A stretch of DNA of 64,000 bases, taken from contig NZ_LGKP01000002.1 in assembly GCF_001306135.1 (NCBI RefSeq), positions 1-64,000 on the forward strand. The letters are read 5' to 3'. Below are positions 43,728 through 51,532 of this stretch, piece after piece. The stretch is from Herpetosiphon geysericola (GTDB lineage: Bacteria; Chloroflexota; Chloroflexia; Chloroflexales; Herpetosiphonaceae). Every line of letters begins with the position of its first letter. Within the stretch, counting starts at the first letter, position 1. The notes beneath the pieces were generated by a model. The model did no database searches, was not told where the DNA came from, and worked only from the letters and a program-made list of their open reading frames with translations. The position numbers were made by a program, and so were the translations under genes.

Positions 43728-43925
43728 AAAAGTCAGAAGGCAGAAATCAAAAGTCAAAAAGCAAAATAGAGTACGCATTTAACGCAGAGGCGCAGAGCTT
43801 CAAAAATATGAAGGATGAGGAATAAAGGATGAAATGCACGGCAGAGGGAATGAGAAAATTTCGCGACCTTCGCGCTCTTCGCGGTTTCTCAGCTTCGTAT
43901 CCTTCGTGGATTAAATTAAAAAAGG
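43728..43925. repeat. Cluster of dispersed short periodic repeats
   Basis: The intergenic stretch contains 'AGTCAGAAGGCAGAAATC', 'TTTAACGCAGAGGCGCAGAG', 'ATGAAGGATGAGGAATAAAG' and 'CGCGACCTTCGCGCTCTTCG', then 'TATCCTTCGTGGATT'. Each motif occurs in other gaps of the window. The gap 43646-44134 has no credible gene. Confidence 0.8.
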
Positions 43926-44031
43926 GTAGCAATGCTACCCAATCAACCACCACATATCACTTCCACACACTAGTTCGCACCTCTCACTGATTATTGTAGC
44001 AACTTCCTACGTAACTGCCTAGCACCCTTGT

Positions 44032-44051
44032 GTAACAATTAGGTAACAATT
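44032..44051 (+). promoter_or_regulatory. Direct repeat GTAACAATT with 11-base period, possible OmpR/PhoB-type box
   Basis: Two identical 9-mers start at 44032 and 44043, one helical turn apart, about 85 bases before the response regulator gene. OmpR/PhoB-family regulators bind such tandem half-sites, and the downstream gene encodes one, so autoregulation is plausible. Confidence 0.4.
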
Positions 44052-44134
44052 GGCTGATAAAGCGCTGATGTGCTGCTGAGAGTGCGCTTTTATAGCTAAA
44101 ATAGCCCTATGCAACAATTTGGAGGTTTTGGGCT

Positions 44135-44827
44135 ATGAGTGGTCGCATCCTGATTGTCGATGATGATCCAGCAATTTTAAGTGGCGTAAGCACCCTGTTG
44201 GAGCAAGCAGGCTATGAGATTGCTCAGGCTGCAAGTGTGGCCCAGGCGCGGGCCCAATTACAGGCATTTAATCCCCCAAGCTTAGTGATTCTCGATTTAA
44301 TGTTGCCCGATGGCGATGGCTTTGAGTTGTGTCGCCAAATTCGCCAAAGCAGCCAATATTTGCCAATTTTGATGCTTTCGGCGCGTGATGAATTGCATGA
44401 TCGGGTTGAAGGCTTGACAGTTGGCGCTGATGATTATTTAACTAAGCCGTTTGCCCCTGCTGAATTAGTGGCACGAGTACGAGCAATTTTGCGCTTGGCT
44501 CAACATCAACGCGAAACGCTTGGCGCATTGGAATGTGGCAAATTGCGCTTCGATTGCGAATTGCAGCGCGCCTGGTGGGATGAACAATTGCTTGAATTAA
44601 CCCCCAAAGAAAGTGGTATTTTAGTACAATTAATGCGTCAGCCAAGCCATGTTTGGGGCCGTTTGGCCTTGTTGCAAACTGTTTGGGGCACCAACTTTTT
44701 GGGCGATTCACGGATTGTTGATGTATGTGTGCAACGCTTACGTGCTAAAATCAACCAACTTGATCCTAGTGCCGACCCAATTCAGACGGTGCGTGGGTTT
44801 GGCTATCGCTTGAAGTGTGAGCCATGA
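44135..44827 (+). CDS. OmpR/PhoB-family response regulator
   Basis: The 230-residue regulator has a receiver domain (residues 1-118) with phospho-acceptor Asp in LVILDLMLPDGDGFEL, the acidic pair in LIVDDDPA and Lys in DDYLTKPFAPAEL. A winged-helix DNA-binding domain follows (about 130-230; LTPKESGILVQLMRQ, RIVDVCVQRLRAKI, TVRGFGYRL). GGAGG lies nine bases before the ATG. Its stop overlaps the start of the sensor kinase by four bases (ATGA), and the two form a two-component pair with a third gene. Confidence 0.96.
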   Translation: MSGRILIVDDDPAILSGVSTLLEQAGYEIAQAASVAQARAQLQAFNPPSLVILDLMLPDGDGFELCRQIRQSSQYLPILMLSARDELHDRVEGLTVGADDYLTKPFAPAELVARVRAILRLAQHQRETLGALECGKLRFDCELQRAWWDEQLLELTPKESGILVQLMRQPSHVWGRLALLQTVWGTNFLGDSRIVDVCVQRLRAKINQLDPSADPIQTVRGFGYRLKCEP

Positions 44828-45636
44828 TTGTTCTGCCGCTCAAAGCTATGATTTTTGGGATATTGCTGCTGCTGTGGCTGGTTGCCAGCCTTGGCTGGTG
44901 GTTGGGCCAGCGTGGCAAGCGCCCAATTATTCAACATAGTGCTGATCCGATTTTGCGCCAGCAAATTGCCCAACATCGGGCTTTTATTGGCACGCTTTCG
45001 CATGAATTGCGCACGCCGTTGACCGCGCTTTTAGCTCATACCGCAATTGTGCGCAACCAACAAAGCGAGCAAACGGTGCGCGACCATTCGTTGCTGACGT
45101 TGGAACGCGAAGCCCAACGCATGGCGCGCTTGGTACGCGATCTCTTAGAATTGCATCGCTTAGAATTGAGCGACGAATTGCCGTTAGTGCCGGTCAATGT
45201 GGCGCTGCTGGCCGAAGAAGCGATTGCTAGTATTTGGGTGATGGCCGATGAAGCACAAATCGAATTGCAATTTGAGGCCGACCCAACCCACAAGCGCGTT
45301 TTGGCCCATCCTGATCGCTTAAAACAAGTTTGGTTGAATCTGCTAATCAATTGTTTACGTTATTGTCGAGCTGGCGATCGGGTGTTGGTGCGCGTAGAGG
45401 CCAGCGAGCAAGGGTTGCGTTGTAGTGTTGAAGATAGCGGGCCGGGGATCGCCGCCGCTGATTTGCCGCATGTAACTGAGCCATTGTATCGTGGCGTGCT
45501 GGATAATCAAGGCAGCGGCTTGGGCTTGAGCTTGGTCAAACAGATTTTGGCCCGCCATCATAGCAGCTTGCAGCTTGAAAGCAGCACCAGCCCGCCGACT
45601 GGCACCCATGTATGGTGGATTTTGCCCTATGACTAA
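44824..45636 (+). CDS. Sensor histidine kinase
   Basis: The 270-residue kinase has a single N-terminal membrane helix (AMIFGILLLLWLVASLGWWL) and almost no extracytoplasmic domain. HisKA carries the phospho-acceptor His in GTLSHELRTPLTALL, followed by HATPase with NLLINCLRYC, EDSGPGI and GSGLGLSLVKQI. It therefore probably senses through the membrane or partner proteins. Its 3' end overlaps the next gene by eight bases. Confidence 0.94.
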   Translation: MIVLPLKAMIFGILLLLWLVASLGWWLGQRGKRPIIQHSADPILRQQIAQHRAFIGTLSHELRTPLTALLAHTAIVRNQQSEQTVRDHSLLTLEREAQRMARLVRDLLELHRLELSDELPLVPVNVALLAEEAIASIWVMADEAQIELQFEADPTHKRVLAHPDRLKQVWLNLLINCLRYCRAGDRVLVRVEASEQGLRCSVEDSGPGIAAADLPHVTEPLYRGVLDNQGSGLGLSLVKQILARHHSSLQLESSTSPPTGTHVWWILPYD

Positions 45637-47029
45637 ATGGCGTTGGCTTAGCCTACTCGTTCTTGGTTCAATCATCTACTGGCTGTTGCCAATTGACGGT
45701 AATTTAGTGCTTCAGACCAACCAACAGGCTGGCTGGCCGCAAATTTGGTTCGAGCGCGATGCCGAAAATCAGCAATGGGTCTATGTGCGCGATAACCAGC
45801 CTTGGGTGTATGTGGCCCTAACGCTTGATGGCGCGACCTTGAGCCGCGACCAACAATTTGCCACTGGCAGCGACCCATGGACATGGCGTTGGAACACAAC
45901 AGGCAATTTGACCCAAGCTGATATTCGTTTTTACCACGATTGTGATCGTGGTTGCCAAGAGCGTGGTAGTTTGATGCTTGGCCAGCCTGCGCCAACCCCG
46001 ATGCCACGCCAAAGCACCTTGCTTGGCGCTGTGTTCGCCAATCCTGAGCGCGATTGGCATGGCCGCGCTGCTTGGACGATTGAATTGGCCTATGCGTTGC
46101 GGGCCGATGAAAGCCAATGGAGCATCGATGCCTTGGCCTCGCGGGTGGCGGCGGCGCATAAAGCTGGCTTGCGGGTGATTATTCGGGTTGCCTACGACCA
46201 AGGCCAAAGTTTGCCGCCGAATGATGATGAAACTGCCTTGGCGATCTTTTTGCGTTTTTGCCAGCGCTTGGCTCATGATCAACGCTTGCAGGCGGTTTAT
46301 GGCTATAGCATTGGCAATGGCTACAATAGCATTGGCGAAAATACCCTGACCCAAGAACCATTAACTCCTGCTTGGGTTGCGCGCATGCTGGTTGGTTATG
46401 GAGTTGCAGTTGAGCGCCACGATAATGTGATTGAAACCATGCGCGGCTTGAATCCGCAGCTCAAATTGTTGGTCGGGCCAGTGCGGCCTTGGAGCAACGA
46501 TGCTGATGGCGCTTGGGCCGATCCGCTGAATCAACCATGGCTTAATTATTTTAATAGTTTGTTGCTATTGCTGGATCAAACGATTCGTTTGAAGCATGCG
46601 CAGCAAATTAATGTTGCCCCCGATGGCTTTGCCGTGAGTACCTTTGGCTGGCCAGAACAGAGCGCCGACCCTGCCCAAGAGCCATTACGCGATCTGTATC
46701 GGGAGCAATCGGGCAAGGCCCAGCGTGGGTTTCGGGTCTATCGCGATTGGCTGGCGATTATCAATCGTTATCCAAGTATGGCCAATCGTCCGGTGTATAT
46801 CACGGCTACCAACACGTTTCACCCTGAGCAAGGCCAAACGCCGCTGGAGAATTATCCCCAAGGGTGGCTGCGCAATGCGCTGCGCGAAGTGAGTGGCAAC
46901 CCGCAGGTGCAGGCCTTATGTTGGTTTGTTGATCAGCCATTTGGCCAACAATGGCGCGAATGGAGCCTGAGCGAGCCGCAAGGCAAAATGCATGAAGCCG
47001 CTCAGGAGTTTGATCAGCTGTTGCGCTAG
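45629..47029 (+). CDS. Membrane-anchored TIM-barrel-like (glycosidase-like) protein of unknown function
   Basis: The protein has 466 residues from the ATG at 45629, inside the end of the kinase gene. An N-terminal hydrophobic segment (LSLLVLGSIIYWLLPI) is a membrane anchor or uncleaved signal. After a beta-rich N-terminal region (about 25-120) comes a stretch with barrel-like alternation: GLRVIIRVAYDQGQSLPPND, LQAVYGYSIGNGYNSIGE, LKLLVGPVRPWSND, RPVYITATNTFHPEQG. This resembles glycoside hydrolases with extracellular barrels. Catalytic acids cannot be assigned with confidence. Co-transcription with a two-component system suggests a signalled surface activity or a sensor partner. Its stop overlaps the convergent OsmC gene by four bases. 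Confidence 0.7.
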   Translation: MTKWRWLSLLVLGSIIYWLLPIDGNLVLQTNQQAGWPQIWFERDAENQQWVYVRDNQPWVYVALTLDGATLSRDQQFATGSDPWTWRWNTTGNLTQADIRFYHDCDRGCQERGSLMLGQPAPTPMPRQSTLLGAVFANPERDWHGRAAWTIELAYALRADESQWSIDALASRVAAAHKAGLRVIIRVAYDQGQSLPPNDDETALAIFLRFCQRLAHDQRLQAVYGYSIGNGYNSIGENTLTQEPLTPAWVARMLVGYGVAVERHDNVIETMRGLNPQLKLLVGPVRPWSNDADGAWADPLNQPWLNYFNSLLLLLDQTIRLKHAQQINVAPDGFAVSTFGWPEQSADPAQEPLRDLYREQSGKAQRGFRVYRDWLAIINRYPSMANRPVYITATNTFHPEQGQTPLENYPQGWLRNALREVSGNPQVQALCWFVDQPFGQQWREWSLSEPQGKMHEAAQEFDQLLR

Positions 47030-47487
47030 GTTTGTGGCTCGATGCTAATTTCGGTATAGACTGAGTTGGCCAGAAAGCATTTGTCGTGGGCTTGATGATG
47101 GAAGTGCTCGATTTGCTCGGCACTGGGTGCTGGCTCGACCCAGGTTATGCTTGGGCGCAAGGTTACGTTGCGCATAACAATTTTGCCAGCACTATTTTTG
47201 CCCATTTTGCCGAGGGCCTGATCGGCATAGTGCTCGACGACAAAGCCTGCTTCGGCCACGATTGATAAAAACCAGAGCATATGACAGCTTGATAAGGCTG
47301 CCACAAAGGCTTCCTCAGGATCAACTGCCTGTTCGTCAGAGTAGGGCAGAGGCACAACATGTGGCGATGAAGAGCCTGGCACAACCTGGCCGCCATCGAA
47401 AATCCAACGATGAGCGCGGCTATACTTGCCGTCGCTAAATAAAGCCGCCTTGCGCTCCCATTCGAGGGTAACTGTGTAGCCTGCCAT
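47026..47487 (-). CDS. OsmC/Ohr-family peroxiredoxin-like protein
   Basis: The 153-residue protein matches the OsmC fold. The N-terminal beta sheet is followed by the long helix with the conserved Cys (VAALSSCHMLWFLSIVAEAG), and a second Cys lies in HDKCFLANSV. These two Cys are those used by family members to reduce organic hydroperoxides. The tail gives SVYTEISIEPQT. Its TAG shares the CTAG at 47026-47029 with the stop of the convergent gene. Ribosome site GAGTTAAAC is weak. Confidence 0.92.
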   Translation of the reverse strand: MAGYTVTLEWERKAALFSDGKYSRAHRWIFDGGQVVPGSSSPHVVPLPYSDEQAVDPEEAFVAALSSCHMLWFLSIVAEAGFVVEHYADQALGKMGKNSAGKIVMRNVTLRPSITWVEPAPSAEQIEHFHHQAHDKCFLANSVYTEISIEPQT

Positions 47488-47504
47488 TGTTTAACTCCTC
47501 AACT

Positions 47505-47783
47505 ATGATCCACGAAGGGTGATGGGCTATAGGCTGTAGGATAGCTGAAACCGCGAAGCACGCGAAGGACGCGAAGGCTGATTTTTAGCCACAGATTGCA
47601 CTGATTTGTTTGATTTGGTTCTTCTTAGCCACGAATTCCACGAATTCCACGAATGATCACTATTCATCCTTCATAATTCATCCCTCATCCTTTGTTTCTC
47701 TGCGCCTCTGCGTTAATGAATTGATCCACGAAGGACACGAAGATGAGGTTATTGATTTCATCCCTCATCCCTCATCCTTCGCT
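47505..47783. repeat. Repeat-filled intergenic region between OsmC and M20 peptidase genes
   Basis: The stretch consists of 'CGCGAAGCACGCGAAGGACG', 'CCACGAATTCCACGAATTCC', 'TCCTTCATAATTCATCCCTC', 'CTCTGCGCCTCTGCGTTAA', 'CCACGAAGGACACGAAG' and 'CATCCCTCATCCCTCATCCTT'-type units in a row. It holds no gene. All families recur in other gaps. Confidence 0.85.
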
Positions 47784-48914
47784 CTACAACGTTTCAATCA
47801 AGCGGGCCAATAAGGCAGCGCGGGGGGCGAATTGACTGATTGAAAGCCATTCGTCGAAGCTATGCGAATCGCTGCCCCAGCCGCCAAGCCCATCGAGGGT
47901 TGGCACGCCAATCGCCGAGGTAAAATTGCCATCCGAGCCGCCGCCTGTGCCACTGGCTTTAATCGGCAAATTGAGTTGCTTGGCAATTTGTTCGGCAGCA
48001 GCATATAAGGCCATCGTCGCAGGCGTTGGTTCCATGGCTGGGCGATTTACGCCGCCTTCCAAGCTCAATTTGGCTCCAGCAAGCCGCGGCGCTAATTGAT
48101 GTAATGCTTGATCGACCCGTTCGGCCTCGCCAACTTTGCGTGCGCGCACGTCGATTGTGCAGTGGGCTTCGGCGGCTACCACATTGGCAGCAGTGCCCCC
48201 GCTAATTTTGCCAATATTGATCGTTGTGCCAATTTCGGGCCGCGCTAAAGGCAAAATCTGACCAATTTGGTAGCTTAATTCATGAATTGCGCTAATGCCA
48301 AGCTCTGGGGCAACGCCTGCGTGTGATGGCTTGCCAGTAATTACTAAATCATACATGCTGACACTTTTGCGCCATGTTTTGAGCCAGCCACCTTCTTCTG
48401 CCGATTCGATAATCAGCGCAGCGCGACAGCCACGGGCCTGTTCTTCAATATAGCGCCGCGAGGTTGGGCTACCAATTTCTTCATCGGTGGTAATTAAGAA
48501 TTTCAAGGGGCGGCTAGTCCAGCGTCCAAAATGGCGTAAGGCTTGCAAGGCAGCGCAGGTCAGCAAAATACAGCCCTTCATATCGCTCACGCCTGGCCCG
48601 CGCACAACATCACCATCAATTCGGAAGGGAAACTCATCGATCGTGCCTGGGGGATAAACAGTATCAACATGGCCGACAATCAGGATTGGCTCGCCCTCGC
48701 CTGGCCAGCTGGCCAACAAATGGTCGGCTTGGGGTTTGCCATTGTATTTGCGCACACTTGCGCCAAGTTTGCTCAAGCGCTCGCCAACCACATTGACCAT
48801 CCAAGAAACCGCCGTAATATCACGGGTAAACGACTCAATTTCGATCCATTGACGCATTTCATCCAACAGATCCGGTAGGCAAGCATCAAGATAGGTTAAA
48901 AGCTGACGAGGCAT
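47784..48914 (-). CDS. M20-family metallopeptidase (carboxypeptidase G2/glutamate carboxypeptidase type)
   Basis: A zinc-dependent cytosolic exopeptidase of 376 residues. Metal and catalytic motifs are present: VGHVDTVYPPG (first ligand and catalytic Asp), GVSDMKG (bridging Asp), TTDEEIGSPTSR (catalytic Glu and Glu ligand) and GTGGGSDGNFTSA near the C-terminus. A dimerisation domain (about 175-290; GKPSHAGVAPELG) interrupts the catalytic domain. GGAGG lies six bases before the ATG. It is probably involved in peptide or folate-type turnover; the exact substrate is not predictable. Confidence 0.93.
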   Translation of the reverse strand: MPRQLLTYLDACLPDLLDEMRQWIEIESFTRDITAVSWMVNVVGERLSKLGASVRKYNGKPQADHLLASWPGEGEPILIVGHVDTVYPPGTIDEFPFRIDGDVVRGPGVSDMKGCILLTCAALQALRHFGRWTSRPLKFLITTDEEIGSPTSRRYIEEQARGCRAALIIESAEEGGWLKTWRKSVSMYDLVITGKPSHAGVAPELGISAIHELSYQIGQILPLARPEIGTTINIGKISGGTAANVVAAEAHCTIDVRARKVGEAERVDQALHQLAPRLAGAKLSLEGGVNRPAMEPTPATMALYAAAEQIAKQLNLPIKASGTGGGSDGNFTSAIGVPTLDGLGGWGSDSHSFDEWLSISQFAPRAALLARLIETL

Positions 48915-49034
48915 GGTCTTCCTCCATCACTAAGCAGTTATAGCTGTATTGTACCGCAGCCATTGCGCAAGCCTGTCTTGCATCAGGCTAACGAGCGTGC
49001 TATGCTGCATTTTGGTCGTTGCTAGGAGGTGGGT

Positions 49035-50279
49035 ATGTCCCAAATGGAGTTCCTCCGTCGAGTGCCCCTATTTGCAGACCTTTCGCTCGAAGGCTTGCAA
49101 ATGCTCGACGGTCAGGCCCGAATTCGTGGCTTGCCAGCAGATGCGTGGTTGTTTCACCAGCGTGATCGTGGCGATGCCTGTTATGTGGTGGTGAGTGGCA
49201 CCTTGCGTTTAGTGCTCGAGCAAGGTAGTTCTGAGGAAACGACCCTTGGTTTGTTAGGGGTTGGGGCATTTTTCGGCGAGCTGAGCTTATTGGAGCCTGA
49301 TGGCACGCGGGCTGCTGGCGCAATTGCGGTTGTCCAAAGCGAGGTTTTGGAGATTCCGATTGCGGCATTTGAAACCTTGTTGCATACCTACCCCGCGATT
49401 GCCTACAATATGTTGCGGCGGGTTGCGGCCCATGTGCGCCGCTCCGATGAACGACGTTTGGAAGATTTGCGGCATAAGAATCGGCTGTTAACTGATGCCT
49501 ACACTGCCTTGGAGCAAGCCCAAGCAGAGGCTTTGCGCCGTGCTCGCGCTGCCCGCGAATTGGAGTTGGGCCGCGAATTGCAACGCCGCTTGATTCCTAC
49601 CACTTTTCCAAGCGTGCATGGCGTGGTGATTGCCGCCGCGACCTTCCCTGCCTACGAGATGAGCGGCGATTTCTACGAGGTTCGCCAACTCAGCGAGCAT
49701 ATGCTTTCGATTATGATGGCCGATGTTTGCGATAAAGGTGCGGGCGCTGCCTTGGTAATGGCGATGGCCAAAGGCTTGTTGCTAGGTATGGATCAGCGCG
49801 ATCCGCTGGCCTTGGTCGAACGCTTCAATCAATTGATTCGCACGACCAATCTTGATGCAGCAGTGATTACTATGGTCTATTCGCATTTAGATTTGGCGCG
49901 ACGCCGCTTTACCTATGTGCGGGCTGGCCACGATTGGCCATTGCATTATCGGGCCAAGCAAGGGCGGGTTGCCATGCTTGAGGGTGGCGGTATGCCCGTC
50001 GGCATCACCGAAGAAGCCTTTTTCGAGGAGATGCACACCGATTTAGAGCCAGGCGATGCCTTGGTGTTTTATACCGATGGCTTGTGCGATGCGCGCAATT
50101 TTGCTGGCGATACGTATGGCCGCGAACGCTTGATTTCAGCAGTTCAAGCCTATGGACGCTTACCAGCCCATGGCCTTGCAGATGCCATCCTTGGCGATGT
50201 GCGCGCCTTCCAAAGTGGCACGCCGCCGATCGACGATTTGACCTTGTTGGTCGTCAAGTTCAATCCTGAACCAAGCTAA
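49035..50279 (+). CDS. Cyclic-nucleotide-binding-domain protein fused to SpoIIE-type PP2C phosphatase
   Basis: The product has 414 residues from the ATG at 49035 (GGAGG five bases upstream; the GTG before it is unlikely). The N-terminal cNMP-binding domain (1-125) contains GDACYVVVSGTLRLV and GAFFGELSLLEPDGTRAA, the phosphate-binding cassette pattern, with GELSLL as in CRP-like domains. A helical linker (about 130-190; LEQAQAEALRRARAARELEL) leads to the PPM/SpoIIE phosphatase domain (about 195-414; metal-ligand Asp in MADVCDKGAGAALVMA and DDLTLLVVK at the end). It is expected to dephosphorylate an anti-anti-sigma-like or other target in response to a second messenger. No STAS partner is adjacent. 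Confidence 0.92.
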   Translation: MSQMEFLRRVPLFADLSLEGLQMLDGQARIRGLPADAWLFHQRDRGDACYVVVSGTLRLVLEQGSSEETTLGLLGVGAFFGELSLLEPDGTRAAGAIAVVQSEVLEIPIAAFETLLHTYPAIAYNMLRRVAAHVRRSDERRLEDLRHKNRLLTDAYTALEQAQAEALRRARAARELELGRELQRRLIPTTFPSVHGVVIAAATFPAYEMSGDFYEVRQLSEHMLSIMMADVCDKGAGAALVMAMAKGLLLGMDQRDPLALVERFNQLIRTTNLDAAVITMVYSHLDLARRRFTYVRAGHDWPLHYRAKQGRVAMLEGGGMPVGITEEAFFEEMHTDLEPGDALVFYTDGLCDARNFAGDTYGRERLISAVQAYGRLPAHGLADAILGDVRAFQSGTPPIDDLTLLVVKFNPEPS

Positions 50280-50376
50280 GCTTCATCAACATAAGCGAAT
50301 ATCGTTATAATGCAAGCATATTCTTTGCCAAAACGATGGTGTGAAAACGCTATCATGGCGATATTGCGGAGATACC

Positions 50377-51246
50377 ATGCGATTTGTAACGCTCAAAACA
50401 GCGGTTGGGCCGCGCCCAGGCATTGTGCTCGGTGATCGGGTGATGTTGCTCGATGGCTATCAATCCCTCCAAGCCTTGATCGAGGCTGGTGATGCTGGCT
50501 TAGAAATCGTCAAAGCAGCCTTGCCTGAATATCAAAGCCGGGCAGGGATTCAGCTCAATCTTGATCAATTATTAGCTCCGTTGCCGCGCCCATTGAAAAA
50601 TGTGTTTTGTGTTGGCTTGAACTATGCTGCCCACGCCCGCGAATCGTTGCAAGCCAAAGGCCTCGAAGTTAAAATGCCTGAACATCCGGTCTTTTTTACC
50701 AAACCACCAACCGCGATTAATAGCCCAACCGGCGAAATTGTGATCGATCCAGCGGTTTCCGAACGGATTGATTGGGAAGTTGAGTTGGGGGTGATCATCG
50801 GCAAAGCTGGCAAAAACATTAGCCGCGAGCAAGCCATGGAGCATGTTTGGGGCTATACTGTGATTAACGATATTTCGGCCCGCGATTTGCAAACTCGCCA
50901 CCAGCAATTTTTCAAAGGCAAAGCGCTCGATGGCTCATGCCCAATGGGGCCGTGGATTATTACCAAGAGCGAGTTGACCGACCCGCATAATTTGGTTGTG
51001 CGCTTACGGGTTAATGGCGAGATCAAGCAAGAATCCAATACCAACGATCTTATTTTTGATATTCCAACCTTAATTAGCGTGCTCTCGCAAGGCATGACCC
51101 TTGAACCAGGCGATATTATTGCAACTGGCACGCCTGCTGGCGTGGGCTTTGCCCGTACCCCGCAAGAATTTTTGCGCCCAGGCGATTTGCTCGAAACTGA
51201 AGTTGAAGGCATTGGCATGCTGCGCAATCCAGTTGTCGCTGGCTAA
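50377..51246 (+). CDS. Fumarylacetoacetate hydrolase-family protein
   Basis: The 289-residue protein starts at the ATG at 50377 with GGAG five bases upstream. The FAH fold carries FCVGLNYAAHARES, the metal-binding EVELGVIIGKAG, GYTVINDISARDLQ and GTPAGVGFARTPQEF near the C-terminus. Family members cleave or hydrate C-C bonds in aromatic amino acid or catechol degradation (for example 2-hydroxyhepta-2,4-diene-1,7-dioate isomerase, acylpyruvase). No pathway partners are near, so the reaction is not assigned. Confidence 0.93.
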   Translation: MRFVTLKTAVGPRPGIVLGDRVMLLDGYQSLQALIEAGDAGLEIVKAALPEYQSRAGIQLNLDQLLAPLPRPLKNVFCVGLNYAAHARESLQAKGLEVKMPEHPVFFTKPPTAINSPTGEIVIDPAVSERIDWEVELGVIIGKAGKNISREQAMEHVWGYTVINDISARDLQTRHQQFFKGKALDGSCPMGPWIITKSELTDPHNLVVRLRVNGEIKQESNTNDLIFDIPTLISVLSQGMTLEPGDIIATGTPAGVGFARTPQEFLRPGDLLETEVEGIGMLRNPVVAG

Positions 51247-51255
51247 TTTTTCACC

Positions 51256-51303
51256 AAAACAGCATTCTGACAAAAGTGTATTATTTGAAGAATGCTGTTT
51301 TTT
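51256..51303 (+). terminator. Intrinsic terminator after the FAH-family gene
   Basis: A 13-bp perfect stem (AAAACAGCATTCT / AGAATGCTGTTTT) encloses a 20-base loop and is followed by TTTT. Confidence 0.85.
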
Positions 51304-51436
51304 ATTGCCCGCATAAGTTATTTAATTGTAGTTGAATTAATCGAAATCTCCATCTAGCTAGCTAAATTCAACCGATTAATCGAGCGCCAATTTGAATATA
51401 TATCGGCTTATCGCGATAAGACAATAGTTAATAAAT

Positions 51437-51465
51437 TTGACAAATAGCCTAAATCTTTTTATATT
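51437..51465 (+). promoter_or_regulatory. Strong promoter of the secreted protease gene
   Basis: A consensus TTGACA (51437-51442) and TATATT (51460-51465) are separated by 17 bases in an A+T-rich gap. The start would be near 51472, about 60 bases before the ATG, which has AGGAGG seven bases upstream. The gap 51304-51436 also contains the palindromes TAGCTAGCTA and CGATTAATCG. Confidence 0.75.
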
Positions 51466-51532
51466 AAGCTTATTAACAAATCCTCTCAATTCCCCTCAGT
51501 GTTGTGTGGAACTCACCTCAGGAGGTTAAAGC

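Noticed and set aside
43747-43953. 68-codon minus-strand ORF in the intergenic repeats
   Set aside because: Its sequence consists of translated dispersed repeats and has no ribosome site.
47026-47029. Shared CTAG as a regulatory signal
   Set aside because: It is simply two convergent TAG stops overlapping by palindromy; no further structure is seen.
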